Positions 43,906-56,274 of a stretch of DNA of 64,000 nucleotides are shown here, piece by piece. Each line of letters begins with the position of its first letter. Positions within the stretch are counted from its first letter, which is position 1. The translations under genes were made by a program, and so were the position numbers. The DNA is from Haliotis asinina (taxonomy: Eukaryota; Mollusca; Gastropoda; Lepetellida; Haliotidae): the NCBI RefSeq assembly GCF_037392515.1, contig NC_090290.1:1975478-2039477 (forward strand). Direction: 5' to 3'. Below the pieces are notes generated by a model. That model was not told the DNA's origin and searched no databases. It saw only the letters and a program-made list of their open reading frames with translations.

Positions 43906-44404
43906 GTTTCTAATACAATGCAGCTGAGACAAATGTAAGGTAATGGGTCACAATATGATATCAACTCACCAAAGTCTTGGTTTGAGAGTGAGAAAAAGTA
44001 ACACTGACTGTAACATGGCGAGCAGTCCGGCAGCAGTAATATTGGTCATGCGTTGACAGAGAGGCAGGCAGGTATGTATATACTCCAGTTAATCCATATG
44101 TGTTTCTGTGCCGTCAACACGACAACCAGTCTTGTTATATACATAGTCACTGATTCTTGAGTATTCGAGCACATGTGCCACCATCGCCATTAACATAGGT
44201 TTTTCATGACTCCTTGAAGTACACACAATTAGTTAAGGGAGGCAAATATAGACCTTCCTGTAAGGCCTGCAGCTAAACCAACATTTATGATACGAAATGT
44301 GACCCATAATAACTATCACTCAAAACTGTAAACATTGTGGCCCAATAATAGTTATCACTTTACCAATAATGCAATATACAGAAAATACACTGTCTTAACA
44401 ACAT

Positions 44405-44672
44405 AAACAATACATATTCTATTCAGATTTTCTTTCGTGCCTGCACGCATTTAAACAAATATCATGTAAACATCCAATTTCAATAGAAATTATAGAATTT
44501 TCTAATGATCTTGCCACTGACCAAAACAACGTCTTGGTTACCCCGCCACGTAGGCATTTCTCGTAACTCAATGGCCGATTTTGCTGCGAAGCCAGCACTC
44601 AGCAAATCTGTGACACCACTTCTTGTTCCATACTCAGATTATACAGCTACAATTATATCTAATATCCGTGAT
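44405..44672 (+). mobile_element. LINE ORF2 (RNase H) fragment, plus strand
   Basis: Reads YSDFLSCLHAFKQISCKHP, IEIIEFSNDLATDQ, a frame break, and then ALSKSVTPLLVPYSDYTAT to NIRD. Colinear with the RNase H part of LINEs A-D and ends abruptly at the (GAGT)n tail of LINE D, which is in the opposite orientation. The missing continuation is not found beyond LINE D. Confidence 0.75.
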
Positions 44673-45792
44673 GAGTGAGTGAGTGAGTTAATATTTAACG
44701 TCACATCGGCAGTATTGCAGCCATATTGTGACGAGACCATTCTTAAAAATGGAATCTATGCATATGATAAAAACCTGTCGACGACGGACAGTAAAACAAA
44801 TAGAGTATCACAATGAGAAATAAAACTAGTGTGAAAAGTTAAAACTAATATCCCTATTCAGACAACACAATATAAAAACAGGCTATATAGATCACCAACA
44901 ACTGAAAGTAGATCACCATACTAGGGGCCATGGGGACTTACAGTACTTCTGCTACCTGCATGGTCCCTAGCTGGATTTACACCATCCTCTCAGCTGCTGG
45001 TGACTGTATGCAAGATTAGCCACAATTTAAAATGACAGAAATACTACGACTAAAAAACAGGAAGATCAAATCTGACTTCAAATGTTTTGGGACTTATGTA
45101 CCCTCTCAGGAGGACAATAATTTTACAGTGCCTTAACCCCCCTCGAGGATACAGCCACTAACACTCTAAGTTCCTAATTCGAAATTCCAAGCATAAAATA
45201 TTTATATATTTACAATTCATTTAGCAAATCTAATTCTTTTTAAAATGCAATAATTAAATGAGAACTAACATTATCAAAAAGACCCTTCAAAGTTTTTTAA
45301 TTAAAATATAAAACGGAGGATCTTCACCTTTTAATGGATAATCGTGAGTATACCTCGTATGGCCAATGCGACATCGTCGCATAATGACCTCTTCAAATCT
45401 GGACTGACAACCCAAGTAAGTTTATAACCGATATAAGGTTTGATTACATGTAATTTATTTATACCTACCTGGGTGTCCCACTTCTTCTGCATCAGATCAC
45501 GGATATAAGATCTTATTGTAGCTTTATAATCAGAGTATGTAATAAGAAGTGGTGTCACAGATTTGTTGAGTGCCGCCTTAGCAGCACGATCGGCCATTGT
45601 GTTACCAGAAATGCCTACGTGGCCAGTAGCAAGATTATTGTACAATTCAATAATTTCTATTAAAAGTGGATGTTTACAAGAAATGTTTTTAATAGCCTGG
45701 AGGCAAGAAAGAGAGTCGGAATATATTATATAATGTTTACGTTTTGAGTGAGAATGAAGATTTTTATGGATATCAACTTCTTTATGAGAGAA

Positions 45793-45832
45793 CACAACGT
45801 TTCGGAGTTAATGCTTACTCCTTCATCAGGTG
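45793..45832 (-). ncRNA. Hammerhead ribozyme, minus-strand copy
   Basis: Same 40-nt core as at 18030-18069: CAC, CUGAUGA, GGAGU/ACUCC with loop AAGCAUUA, GAAA, ACGU, U, GUG. Identical in all conserved positions. Confidence 0.78.
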
Positions 45833-46451
45833 ATTGAGAAAGGGATACAGAGGTGTATTTATATGTACAGGTAAAACAATAACAAAGTAACAAGTGGAAT
45901 GAGTTAACGAAAGCTAGTATAAACAAGCACTGATAGGAAGCCGATAGTTAAGATAACAATGATGGAAGCCAATGGTAATGCATTACAGTTGATTGGATAT
46001 GTTTACATAACATGATTACATAACATGATTGGGGATAAGGGTGGAAGCCAATGGTGATACATTACGCATGATAGGATGATGTACATAACACACGATAGGG
46101 GGTGAGCATGTTTACATGAGGATTGGTGATGTACAAACACAAGTATGTACTCGGGTAGATAGGCTATACATGAATTACATAGATAGAATGTACACAGGTA
46201 GATGAGATTAATTTATCAATAATGTATCACCATTGGCTTCCACCCTTATCCCCAATCATGTTATGTAATCATGTTATGTAAACATATCCAATCAACTGTA
46301 ATGCATTACCATTGGCTTCCATCATTGTTATCTTAACTATCGGCTTCCTATCAGTGCTTGTTTATACTAGCTTTCGTTAACTCATTCCACTTGTTACTTT
46401 GTTATTGTTTTACCTGTACATATAAATACACCTCTGTATCCCTTTCTCAAT

Positions 46452-46491
46452 CACCTGATGAAGGAGTAAGCATTAACTCCGAAACGTTGTG
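46452..46491 (+). ncRNA. Hammerhead ribozyme, plus-strand copy
   Basis: Identical 40-nt motif in the opposite arm of the inverted repeat, 620 bp from the minus-strand copy. Confidence 0.78.
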
Positions 46492-49400
46492 TTCTCTCAT
46501 AAAGAAGTTGATATCCATAAAAATCTTCATTCTTATGTATTTTCACTTCTAAATGACATTCAAAGACTTGATACGTTTTGAGTGTCTTTGAATATATTTA
46601 AGAGCTGTTAATATGGCGTTAGCTTCTGCTGTAAAAATAGAACTATTGTCTGGTAATCTAGAAGATATTGTTCTGGATCCAGTGACAGTAGCACAAGCAA
46701 CTGCGCCATCGTCCTTGGGCCCATCTGTAAATAAGGATCTATAATTGCTATATTTATGTTTCAATTGATTATACTCTTGTTCATACTGTAATTCATTCGC
46801 TTCTGATTTTTTAAATGTCGTTAATGTTAGGTCAACTTGTGGCCTAACCAATTGCCAAGGAGGAGAAGAAAGAAGACGGGAAGGCGATATACTTTCCAGG
46901 TCTATACTGGCAGAAGAAATAAATGGTTTAATTCCGTGCCCAAGAGGTGGAACAAGAGAAGACTTTTTGTTATACAAATCCTCATAAAGCGGATTGAAGA
47001 CACAGTTATAGGCAGGGTTAGATTCATTAGAAGATAATTTAGTAATGTATTGTAAAGACAATTTTATACGACGTTGAGTAAGAGATGGTTCATCGGCCTC
47101 AACGTAGAGACTATCAATAGGTGAAGTTCTGAAAGACCCAAGGCAAAGTCTTCAGCCTTGATGGTGGACAGAATCAAGAAGTTTAAGGTTGCTTTTGCAG
47201 GCTCCACCATATAAATCAAGTTTCGAACGTATGAGTGATCGATACAGGTGTAAGAGGGTTGCTTGATCCTCTCCCCACTTTGAGTTGGAAACAACTTTCA
47301 ACAAGTCAAGTGCTTTCAGACATTTAGTTTTAAGTGATTTAATATGTGGTAAAAACGTCAAATGTGAATCAAAGATTAGACCCAAGAACTTGGCTTCCTT
47401 CACAACTTTAATGGGAGTGCCATCTAGAGATAGTTCAGGGTCTTTATGGGGTTTGTATTTACGACAATACTGTATGCAGTTTGTTTTGGATTTAGAAAAT
47501 TTAAAGCCGTTTTCAAGACACCATTTATTTATTTTGTTTAAACACAACTGCAGTTGCCGTTCAATAGTATGCATATTTTTCCTACGACAAGAAATATTTA
47601 AATGATCCACAAATAACGACCCATCAATTGAATCGTTTAAAACTTTGGATAAACTATTTATCTTTATGCTAAAAAGTGTAACAGACACAATACTGCCTTG
47701 TGGAACACCCTGATCCTGATTGTAATGATCAGACAGGGTAGAACCCACGCGGACTTGAAACTGTCTATCATTTGAAAAGTTGGCTATAAATTGAGGTAAA
47801 CGACCTCGCAAGGCAAAGTCATGTAAATCCCTCAAAATGCCATATTTCCAGGTTGTGTCATATGCTGTTTCAAGATAAAAAAAAATAAACACAGATTGTT
47901 GTTTATTAATTAGTGCATTTTTAACAAATGAATCCAGTCGCACTAAATGATCGACAGTACTTCTGTTTTTCCGGAAACCACACTGTATATCTGTGATAAG
48001 ATTATTTGTTTCCAAGTACCAAACAAATCGATTATTTATCATGCGTTCCATGGTCTTGCAAGCACAGCTAGTTAATGAAATCGGACGATAATTGGATGGA
48101 TCCGTATGATCACGTCCAGGTTTAGGTAATGGTACTACTATGGCGTCACGCCATGAAGGAGGAAAGTTACCCGATGTCCAAATACCATCACAAATATTTA
48201 GGAGAGTTTCCAGACAGGAGTCTGGTAAATGTTTCAGGAGTTGATAATGGATGTTGTCAGCTGCTGTAGCAGTGTCATGAGGTTGATCAAGAGCAGTATG
48301 GAGTTCATGAATAGAAAACGTTTCATTATAATCTTCCCCGTTATCAGAATTGAAATTAATAATTTTCTTTTCTTGTTGTTTTTGATATTGCTGAAATTTA
48401 GGTGTATAATTTGAAGAGGAAGAGTGTTTAGCAAGGGTTTCACCCAGTTTATTAGCAATATCTGATTTATCAGTAAGCAATTGATCTCCTTGTTTAAGAT
48501 GATGGACAGTAGATTTAGTACCTTTACCTTTGATTTTCTGCACCATGTTCCATACTTTGGACATAGGTGTCAGAGAATTTATTTTGGATACATAATTTTG
48601 CCAAGATTGGCGTTTGTTCTGTTTAAAAGTACGCCGTGCGTTAGCATTTAAAATTTTAAACTTATTTAAATTATGCACCATAGGATGGCGACGGAAATAA
48701 TGTTCTGCTTTTTTCCTTGCCTTCCTAGCTTGTTTGCATTTATCGTTGAACCATGGTTTTCTTATGTGTGGAACTACAGAGGACTTTGGTATACACTCAT
48801 CAGCTATGGAATTCAGTTCATCGGAAAAGCATTTAATAGCATCAGGAACGTCAATAAAACACAGTGTTTCATATAAAGCCCAGTTAGCCTTTTGAAAATT
48901 TCGTCTTGATGATGGAGGAACATCGGATGGAGTTACAGCTTTTAATACGGTAGGAAAATGGTCACTTCCAGATAGGTCATCGTGGACTGACCATTCGAAT
49001 TCATTTAGTAGTTCTGAATTTGTGAGTGACAAGTCAAGAGCAGAGTAGGTCCCTGTACCAGGATGTAAATATGTGCTGGAACCATCTTTATAAATACACA
49101 AATCATTGTCAGAACAAAAGTCCTCCAACAATTTACCTTTAGTGTTTATATTTACACTACCCCAGAGTGGGTTGTGCCCATTTAAGTCTCCAATTATAAT
49201 ACAGGGCTTTGGGAGTTGGTCCTATAAAGCTTGAAGATCAGTTTTGGCAAACGTCGAAGATGTCGAAATATAGAGGGAGCATAGCGTAAACGCTACATGT
49301 AAAGTAATTCTCACTGCAACAGCCTGCATATTAGTATTAAGTGAAACGGGGCTTTGAATAACGTTTTGTCTGACTAGAATGGATGATCCGCCAGTGGCCC

Positions 49401-49614
49401 TATCACCCGGAGGTGAAAAACAATGATATGCATTAAATTGACGAAGGTCAAATGTATCTGTTTGTTTTAAATATGTCTTTTGGAGACATAACGCTGAAGG
49501 TGTAAAATCTTGGACTAATAGCTGTAATCCATGTAAATTAGTCCTCAATCCTCTGCAGTTCCACTGTACAATATTATTGGAATAAACTATCTTTTGAGGG
49601 GATTTATTGGGAAT

Positions 49615-50851
49615 CTACCCTCGCACTCTTTTGGAGGGCGAAAAGCTATGTGCCCTAGAATGGACGTTTTCAGAAACGTCCATGTCTTCAAGAGACCCGT
49701 ATTTATTGAACAATTGAATTTTGTTCTGTGACCCTTTAGGAGTTCTGCCACTTTGATGTTTTGAAGCATCAGGCTTTGGCTTCGGTTTATTTTTCACAGT
49801 TTGTTGACTATCAGCTGTCGATTGAGACTTTGAGTGTGACTGAGATGATGATTTGTGATCAGAAGACCTTGAGGTACTAGGAAGTGATTCCTCAGTCTGT
49901 CATGACATAGCAGGGTACAAATGCTGTGGAGAATCGCAATTTACCCAAGTCAAGGTAGTTTGGCAGCCTGTGGTTGATGTTGTTTTAGAGCTAGAACCCG
50001 ATAATGTTTTTGCTATTGTTGCATAACAATCTGTAAGATCAGATCTCTTTACCAGTTTTTTGGCCTCGGAAAAAGAGATATTTTGAGTGAATTTTATTTT
50101 ATTGATCTCCATTTGCTCTTTCCAAATAGGACACTGTTTAGAAAAGGACGAATGGTCGCCTGAGCAATTGGTACATTTTTTACAATCGTTGTCACAATCT
50201 TCTGTTGTGTGTGTCTTCTCACCACAGTGAGCACACACAACAGGCAATGTGCAAGTATTTACACCGTGTCCATATTTCTGGCATTTAAAACACCTGAGCG
50301 GGTTGGGGAAGTAGGTATCAACTTGTATGTTACAGTAGCCTGCGTTCACTGATTTTGGAGCATTTGGACATAAGAAAGTAAACAGATACGTATTTGTTTT
50401 GACGGTTTCGTTGATTCTGCAAGTCGAAAAGCGCTTGACATATAATACACCTTGATCCTTCATTTCAGATCCTATATCAAGTTCCGACATGTCATCAAAC
50501 AATCGATCTCTATCTCTCACGATACCGTTACTTGTATTCAAGGTTTTGTGTGCAAGGGGAATGCCCACGAAAGATTTAATATTCATCAGATTTGTTGCCT
50601 GCTGCTTTTTCCCGCACTCGACTAGCAGGGCACCCGAACGTAGGCGTCTTATGTTCTTCACATCCCCGGCAATGCCTTGAATACCATTGGATACAGCAAA
50701 GGGGTTCAACTTCAAAGGTTTCTTATCAGGAGTCTCAATCACAATGAAACGTGGCCAATACTCAATCGATGTAGACGGTCTATAGTCAGTATCAACAGGG
50801 TCAATATCAAGTGGACGTTTTGTTTTTTTTTGTTGGAGTTTCATAAGCCAT
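49615..50851 (-). pseudogene. LINE D ORF1, broken
   Basis: ATG at 50851 (MAYETPTKKNKTST) is thrown out of frame in an A-run near 50822. The rest is open from 50844: KKTKRPLDIDPVDTD, the RRM-like WPRFIVIET block, and knuckles CFKC, CAHC, CTNC, to a stop at 49900. It resumes to RVRG at 49615. The copy in unit 2 has K for N in FAVSNGIQG. Confidence 0.85.
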
Positions 50852-51384
50852 GGTTAGTGTAATACGGTTCATCATCCGAGCTCCCCACCCACCACAGAGT
50901 ATCACAAGGACAATGCTAAAGCAAGCGGGCCTCCAGCTTACAGCATCAAGGATACCCGGATGATATACTCCAGCAGAAGAATTAGAAATAATTAGTCTAC
51001 CAGATTGGCCCATGAGCCACCGCCTTCTGGGCATAAGACTCTAGGCAAAAGTTCAGAACTTCAAAAATGCATTTTAAAATTTGAAAAGCTCAATGAACAA
51101 ATAGGCCAAGACAGAAAGTAAAAATCCAAATAAAATTTGTGCAATGATATATATCCTCCATGCACAGGGCTTGGCATGACCAGCCGATTGGTCGAACCGG
51201 GCCCATTCGACCACCCGTCTAGGCGAAGTCAGGGCCAAAGTGGTATATTGAGCAACAGGAACACTTTTGCAAACCCCTATTGCTCTCATCCACCAGGATC
51301 CCTTCCTCCGCCGACACAGGGTCGCAACCCACGGCAAACAACAGGTTGGTGGACCAAATATCCCCCCGGGTCCACAAAGGGGGT

Positions 51385-51445
51385 GTCGGCGAGCTCTTAG
51401 CGTTACCCAGCACCCACCACGAGGAGGTGGCTCGCCACGGGTGCC
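51385..51445 (-). ncRNA. HDV-like ribozyme at 5' end of LINE D
   Basis: Minus strand: P1 GGCACCC/GGGUGCU, P2 GGCGAGC/GCUCGCC (extended by GU/AC past a bulge), P3 ACC/GGU, L3 UCCUCGU, GGGUAAC, J4/2 CUAA. Confidence 0.8.
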
Positions 51446-52380
51446 TCGGGGTTTGAGATGATATTATGGATGGACTTATGTTTTTTCTATGGCCGAAAAT
51501 AATTAATCTTATATTACGCTGTGTTTGCTATTTTACATCTGTTACTGTGCATAAAACATATCCTGAAAGTTGAAATGCGCAGATAGTGATAATGATAAAA
51601 GAGTTTTGGTTGCGCCTAAATGCAAGATGTATGGCGTGTGATTTTTAAGTGGCTGCTGGAAATGTTTTCATGCGCGTGTATTGTAACAGGTGCACGATTA
51701 GCTACTTCCAGTAGGCTGAACAATTCACTTTGTAACAGTTGTAAATGTTGATATCTTACGATCGAAGTATATAAAGCTTCATATATTGGGGATAAATAGA
51801 AACACCAGCACAGACATATCTGCCCACAGAAGCCGGACGCAGGCTGCAAGAAAGGTAATATCTATTCTGCTTCATCTTTTCTGCATTTTCGCCGAACATT
51901 TTGGAAGCATTTCTTCGATAGATAAACAGTGTACCAGTACAAAGTACACGACCTGGAAAAAATATTCTCGAAAAGCTGATAGTCCTACGAACATCCTAAG
52001 CCCATTCTTAAAAAAAATAACTACGATCAAAATTTAGAATTCTTAGGTTTATGAACGTTTTGAGAATATTGGAACTGATCTCCAATGCGTTCGTAACACT
52101 TTGGTATTCGAAGGTAAACTGCATAGTATCTCGTTGCGCTATGACTGTTTTGTGGATCTCCACTCCAAACACACACACATATATATAACGTTTTTCTCAG
52201 TCAAGGACTATCACTATCACAATTTGGTGGTAGCATTAGGAATGGGGTGATGTATGTTTCAATGCCCTCAGCTATTTGCACAGTTTGTTGAAGAAGTGAT
52301 TTCATAAGCAATGTGATCTGCGTTTAGTTACGTTGAAACATATAGAGTGTGTTTGACTGGGAGTAGTGGTGATTTTAAGT
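51446..52380 (+). other. Unique sequence with a possible TATA promoter and donor
   Basis: tatataaag near 51769 is followed about 85 bp later by gctgcaagaaag|gtaata near 51855, a layout like the gene A and B promoters (TATA, short UTR exon, gtaat donor). No coding exon follows before the duplication junction. Otherwise nothing recognised. Confidence 0.3.
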
Positions 52381-52381
52381 G

Positions 52382-52424
52382 TTTGTGTGTGTGTTCTTTT
52401 GTGTGTGTGTGTGTGTGTGTGTGC
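52382..52424. repeat. (GT)n microsatellite
   Basis: Two GT runs separated by tcttt, about 18 units in all. Confidence 0.9.
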
Positions 52425-52562
52425 GTTTAGTTACGTTTAAATACGCTATTTTGGCTTTAGGCTGAAGGGAATTTCTTGCAGCAAACATTCGAACGTGTTG
52501 TCTCAGACATTGACGTTTTCTACTCTTTGACAATTGATCTGCATGATGTTCAAGGAGTTTGG

Positions 52563-52690
52563 AGGCGGTGGGGTAGCCTAGTGGATAAAGCGTTCTCTCG
52601 TCACGCTGAAGACCTGGGTTCAATTGCCCTCATGTTGTTGAAACACTGCTAAAATCGGCGTAAACTAAACTCACTCACTCACTCACTCAA
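52563..52690 (+). mobile_element. tRNA-derived SINE, internally deleted
   Basis: Head ggtggggtagcctagtgg (A-box-like) and gacctgggttcaattgcc (B-box-like), then ctgctaaaatcggcgtaaac and an ACTC tail. The middle of the body is missing. It resembles abundant gastropod SINEs by memory. It is not a functional tRNA: no paired acceptor stem or CCA-side arm. Confidence 0.75.
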
Positions 52691-52863
52691 GAAGTTTAAC
52701 ACGAATCTGCCCTTTTTGCCACAGGTGGATGTTGAAGACGAGTACAATGTATTATTTGTGTGTAGCATCAGTATCACTTCAGTCCTTTGTATATATTATG
52801 GCATGAGATAAGGGTAGTGTTAACTCTGATATTCGTCAGTTCTTTCTTTTGGTGTATAAGCTT

Positions 52864-55290
52864 AGGCAGTGATGGTATACATTATCAGCTCCTCAAGCAC
52901 TTACCTGAGTCTTGTTTAGAGACGCTCTTACATATTTGTGATGACATTTGGACATCTGGAACATTTCCTTCGTCATGGCGTGATGCTATTATTGTTCCCA
53001 TACCTAAGCCCGGTCGTGATCATACTGATCCCTCCAATTATAGACCAATATCACTAACTAGCTGCGTTTGTAAGACCATGGAACGTATGATAAATAATCG
53101 ACTTGTTTGGTACTTGGAAACCAATAACCTCATAACAGATATACAATGTGGTTTCCGTAAAAACAGAAGTACTGTCGATCATTTAGTACGCTTGGAGTCT
53201 TTTGTAAAAAATGCCATTATTAATAAACAACACGCAGTGTCGATCTTTTTTGATTTAGAGAAAGCTTACGACACGACATGGAAATATGGAATCTTAAACG
53301 ATTTACATGACTTTGGATTACGAGGCCGCTTGCCTCAATTTATATCCATCTTTTTAAATGACAGGCAATTTCAGGTCCGCGTGGGTTCTACCCTCTCTGA
53401 TCATTACAGGATCAGGATCAGGGTGTTCCACAAGGCAGTATTTTGTCTGTTACATTGTTTAGTATCAAGATCAATAGTTTATCCAAGGTTTTAAATGATC
53501 CAGTCGATGGATCGTTATTTGTGGATGATTTTAATATTTCTTGTCGAGGTAAAAATATGCGTACTATTGAACGACAACTGCAGTTATGCTTAAACAAAAT
53601 AAACAAATGGTGCCTCGAAAACGGATTTAAATTTTCTAAATCAAAAACCAGTTGTATACACTTTTGCCGTAAATACAAACCCCATAAAGACCCAGAACTA
53701 TTTCTAAGTGGCAGCCCCATCAAAGTTGTCAAGGAAGCTAAGTTTGTAGGTTTAATTTTCGATTCACATTTGACCTTTATGCCCCATATTAAATCCCTAA
53801 AAGCCAAATGCCCAAAGGCACTTGATTTATTGAAGGTTGTTTCTAATTCAAAGTGGGGAGGGGATCAGACTACCCTCCTTCACTTATACAGATCACTCGT
53901 TCGCGCAAAACTTGATTATGGCTCCATCGTATATGGTGGAGCCTGCAAAAGCAGCCTGAAGCTATTAGATTCTGTCCATCATCAAGGTCTAAGACTTTGT
54001 CTTGGGTCCTTTAGAACTTCACCTATTGACAGTCTCTACGTTGAGGCCGATGAACCATCTCTTACACAACGTCGTATTAAATTGTCCTTACAATACATTA
54101 CTAAATTACACTCTAATGAATCTAACCCTGCGTATAACTGTGTGTTCAATCCCCTTTATGAGGATTTGTACGACAAGAAGTCTTCTCTTGTTCCGCCTCT
54201 AGGGCACAGAATTAAACCCTTTCTTTCTTCAGCCGGCATTGAGCTTAAAAACATAGCTCCCTCCCGTCTTCTTTCTTCTCCTCCATGGCAATTGGTTAGG
54301 CCACAGGTTGACCTAACATTAACTACATTTAAAAAATCAGAAACTAATGAATTACAGTATAAACAAGAATATCATCAATTGAAACATAAATATAGCAATT
54401 ATACATCCTTATTTACAGATGGGTCCAAGGACGGTGGTGCTGTGGCTTGTGCCACTGTCATTGGATCCAGAACAATATCTTCTAGATTACGACGATGTCG
54501 TATTGGTCATACAAGGTATACCCATGCATACCTGTTGAAAGGTGAAGATCCTCCATTGTGCATCCCTTGTGATGAGAGAACCTCGGTCAAGCATATCCTG
54601 CTTGACTGTGTTGAATTCTCCATCATAAGGGACAAATATTTCAATGTAAAAACACTTTCGGATCTTTTTAACACAGTCAATACTCATTTAATTATTGGAT
54701 TTTTAAGGGAAATCGATTTCCTTGTTGAATTATAATTGATATGTCCTGTAGATAGTTGTATTTTAATGGTTGGTAGTATAGATTAGGAACATTGATCATT
54801 AGAGGCTGTACCCTCAACGGGGGTTGAAGTATTGTAAAATAATTGTCCTCCTGAGAGGGTACGTAAGTCCCAAAATTTTCAAAGTAAATTTATACTTTCC
54901 AGGACTTTTAAGTGTAGTATTTGTGTTATTTTAATTTTGGCTACAATTTCTTACAATCGCCAGCGGCAGAGGGGATGGTGTAAATCCAACTAGGGACCAT
55001 GCAGGTAGCAAAGGTACTGTAAGTCCCCATGGTCCCTAGTGTGGTGATCTACCTTCTGTTGTTGGCGATCTATAGCCTGTTTTTATACTGTATTGTCCAT
55101 ATAATGATATCAGTTTTACCTTTCCACACTAGTTTTAATGCTAATTGTGATATCCTAGTTGTTTTACTGTCCTTCGTTGACAGGTTTTATAATGGACACA
55201 ATAGTCGTTTTTATTGCTGAATGTTCTCGTCACGATATGGCTGAAATAGTGCCGATGTGACGTTAAATATTAACTCACTCACTCATTCAC
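52864..55290 (+). mobile_element. LINE C second copy, cut at the duplication breakpoint
   Basis: Identical to 40282-42708 but begins inside ORF2 RT (GSDGIHYQLLKHLPE). The 5' truncation is from the duplication junction, not from reverse transcription. ORF2 pieces run from about 52864 to 54735 with the same frameshift and RNase H deletion; the tail ends at 55290. Confidence 0.9.
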
Positions 55291-55473
55291 TCGATTCACT
55301 AACAAGTGTATGAAAACAAAGGCCCTGTGTTATGTTTGTTTGCACATTTAGCTCATGACATTTATCAATTGTATTCTATGCAATTCCATTCTTAATACAA
55401 GCAGTTTCCCATTTTTTGGTAAATATTCGAAATTTCTTAATGGATTATTTCTGACTTTCTCACCATATTTCAG

Positions 55474-56274
55474 TCCTGGAAATTAACGACACTGTCACGA
55501 TGCTCATTTTTGTCTACGGCCTCATCACCTTGTCGGTTCTCGGCACTAACTGTGATAAAGATGCTCTTGTATACAGGACGGACATCTCTCTGCCACCCAA
55601 GGAAAGAAGGGACGAAGCTTCAGACATACTGTCCATTAAGGAAACTGTGAAGAGTCTAACTAACATCAGTGTTCTATTCTCCTTCAAGGTTTGTGAAATT
55701 GTTTCCACCTGTTGTTCCGTAATACATTTCTACAATCCGCAAAGAACCCTATGATGTGATAACAAAAGTTTTACCAAGGCTAAATTACAAGACAAAGGGC
55801 CCAGCGGGTTAGAATTGATCTTCTATAACCCATCTTTGTCACAGGAGGCAACTGACTGACCAATCGTTTAAAGCGATGTTCATGCTGTTGGTCACTGGTC
55901 CAGACTCGATTATTTAAAACCACCCGCCACATAGCTTGAATATTGAAGAGTGCGGCGTTACAAAACAGACATACCTACCAGATCGTCTTGATAATATTAG
56001 TGTTTGAAGTGTTCGAAGTGTCCTTTCGATGCCAACATTTATATTCAACATGTTTAGTAAGTAGATAATTGGTATTTTAAACATGGTATTATGATCAGCA
56101 ACTGAGATTGTTAATGGCTGTCGCATGAAACTGGGTTGAAGTGGCGTAAATGTAATGTCAACAGTACACTTCACATGATTTGTTCAATGAATTGCTCGTG
56201 ATTTGTTCATTATCTACCTACTATATATATTTATTTGATTTGCAAGGTGCTCGGAAGCCCAAGAGCAGTTCTTG
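55474..56274 (+). pseudogene. Gene B second copy (two exons)
   Basis: Exon 55474-55688 (ATG 55500) and microexon 56247-56274, identical to 42892-43692. It lacks the promoter and first UTR exon, which lie upstream of the duplicated unit. Confidence 0.75.

Larger units (their letters stand above)
45751..46533. repeat. 314-bp inverted repeat (near-palindrome)
   Basis: Arms 45751-46064 and 46220-46533 are inverted copies with a 155-bp spacer. The spacer is the 5' extension of the minus-strand copy, so the structure is two head-to-head pseudo-LTR copies of unequal length. Any transcript through it could form a long hairpin. Confidence 0.85.
45738..46584 (-). mobile_element. Penelope-like pseudo-LTR pair inserted in LINE D, 13-bp TSD
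   Basis: tacgttttgagtg at 45738-45750 and 46572-46584 flanks the insert 45751-46571. On the minus strand it starts with the same ctttgaatgtcatttagaag sequence seen at the 5' end of the 17265 insert. Then comes an inverted pseudo-LTR piece (46533-46220) and a longer direct copy (46219-45751). The direct copy starts right after the GIY-YIG stop region (attgataaattaatctc). No coding sequence is retained. Confidence 0.8.
45215..49575 (-). pseudogene. LINE D ORF2, broken
   Basis: Endonuclease from WNCRGLRTN with an in-frame stop at 49222 (LQAL-stop-DQLPK). The frame is then open to 47152 through GDLNGHNPLWG, SDHFP, RPISLTSCACKTMERM and GVPQGSIVS. The catalytic loop reads FVDH rather than FVDD, so the RT would be inactive. 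A stop at 47152 (HHQG-stop) and a small in-frame loss (SKLDLYGGA) follow. RNase H is split by the Penelope-like insert and lacks the CWLPS segment (NNLATGHVGISGN). Confidence 0.85.
44673..51445 (-). mobile_element. LINE D, full-length ends, with Penelope-like insert
   Basis: Minus strand: HDV-like ribozyme 51445-51385, 5' UTR, ORF1 50851-49615, ORF2 about 49575-45215, 3' UTR, tail gagtgagtgagtgag at 44673. About 5.94 kb without the insert 45751-46571 and its TSD. No TSD was recognised at its ends; the left flank is another LINE fragment, which may hide rearrangement. Confidence 0.88.
40282..52863 (+). repeat. Unit 1 of a 12,582-bp direct (tandem) duplication
   Basis: From aggcagtgatggtatac at 40282 the sequence recurs from 52864 at a constant offset of 12,582 bp to the end of the window. 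Unit 1 runs from inside LINE C ORF2 through gene B exons, LINE D and unique sequence to 52863. The junction 52863|52864 joins unique DNA directly to the middle of the LINE C RT domain. Confidence 0.92.

Noticed and set aside
45726..45926. 66-codon frame repeated at 46358-46552 (and in unit 2)
   Set aside because: It is the hammerhead-bearing pseudo-LTR read in one frame; the similarity is from the inverted repeat, not from a protein.
44673..51445. TSD for LINE D
   Set aside because: Only chance-level matches (such as gatga) between the two flanks; not reported as a TSD.
52563..52640. Possible tRNA gene
   Set aside because: A- and B-box-like segments exist, but the arms do not pair as a tRNA and an ACTC tail follows; this is a SINE head.
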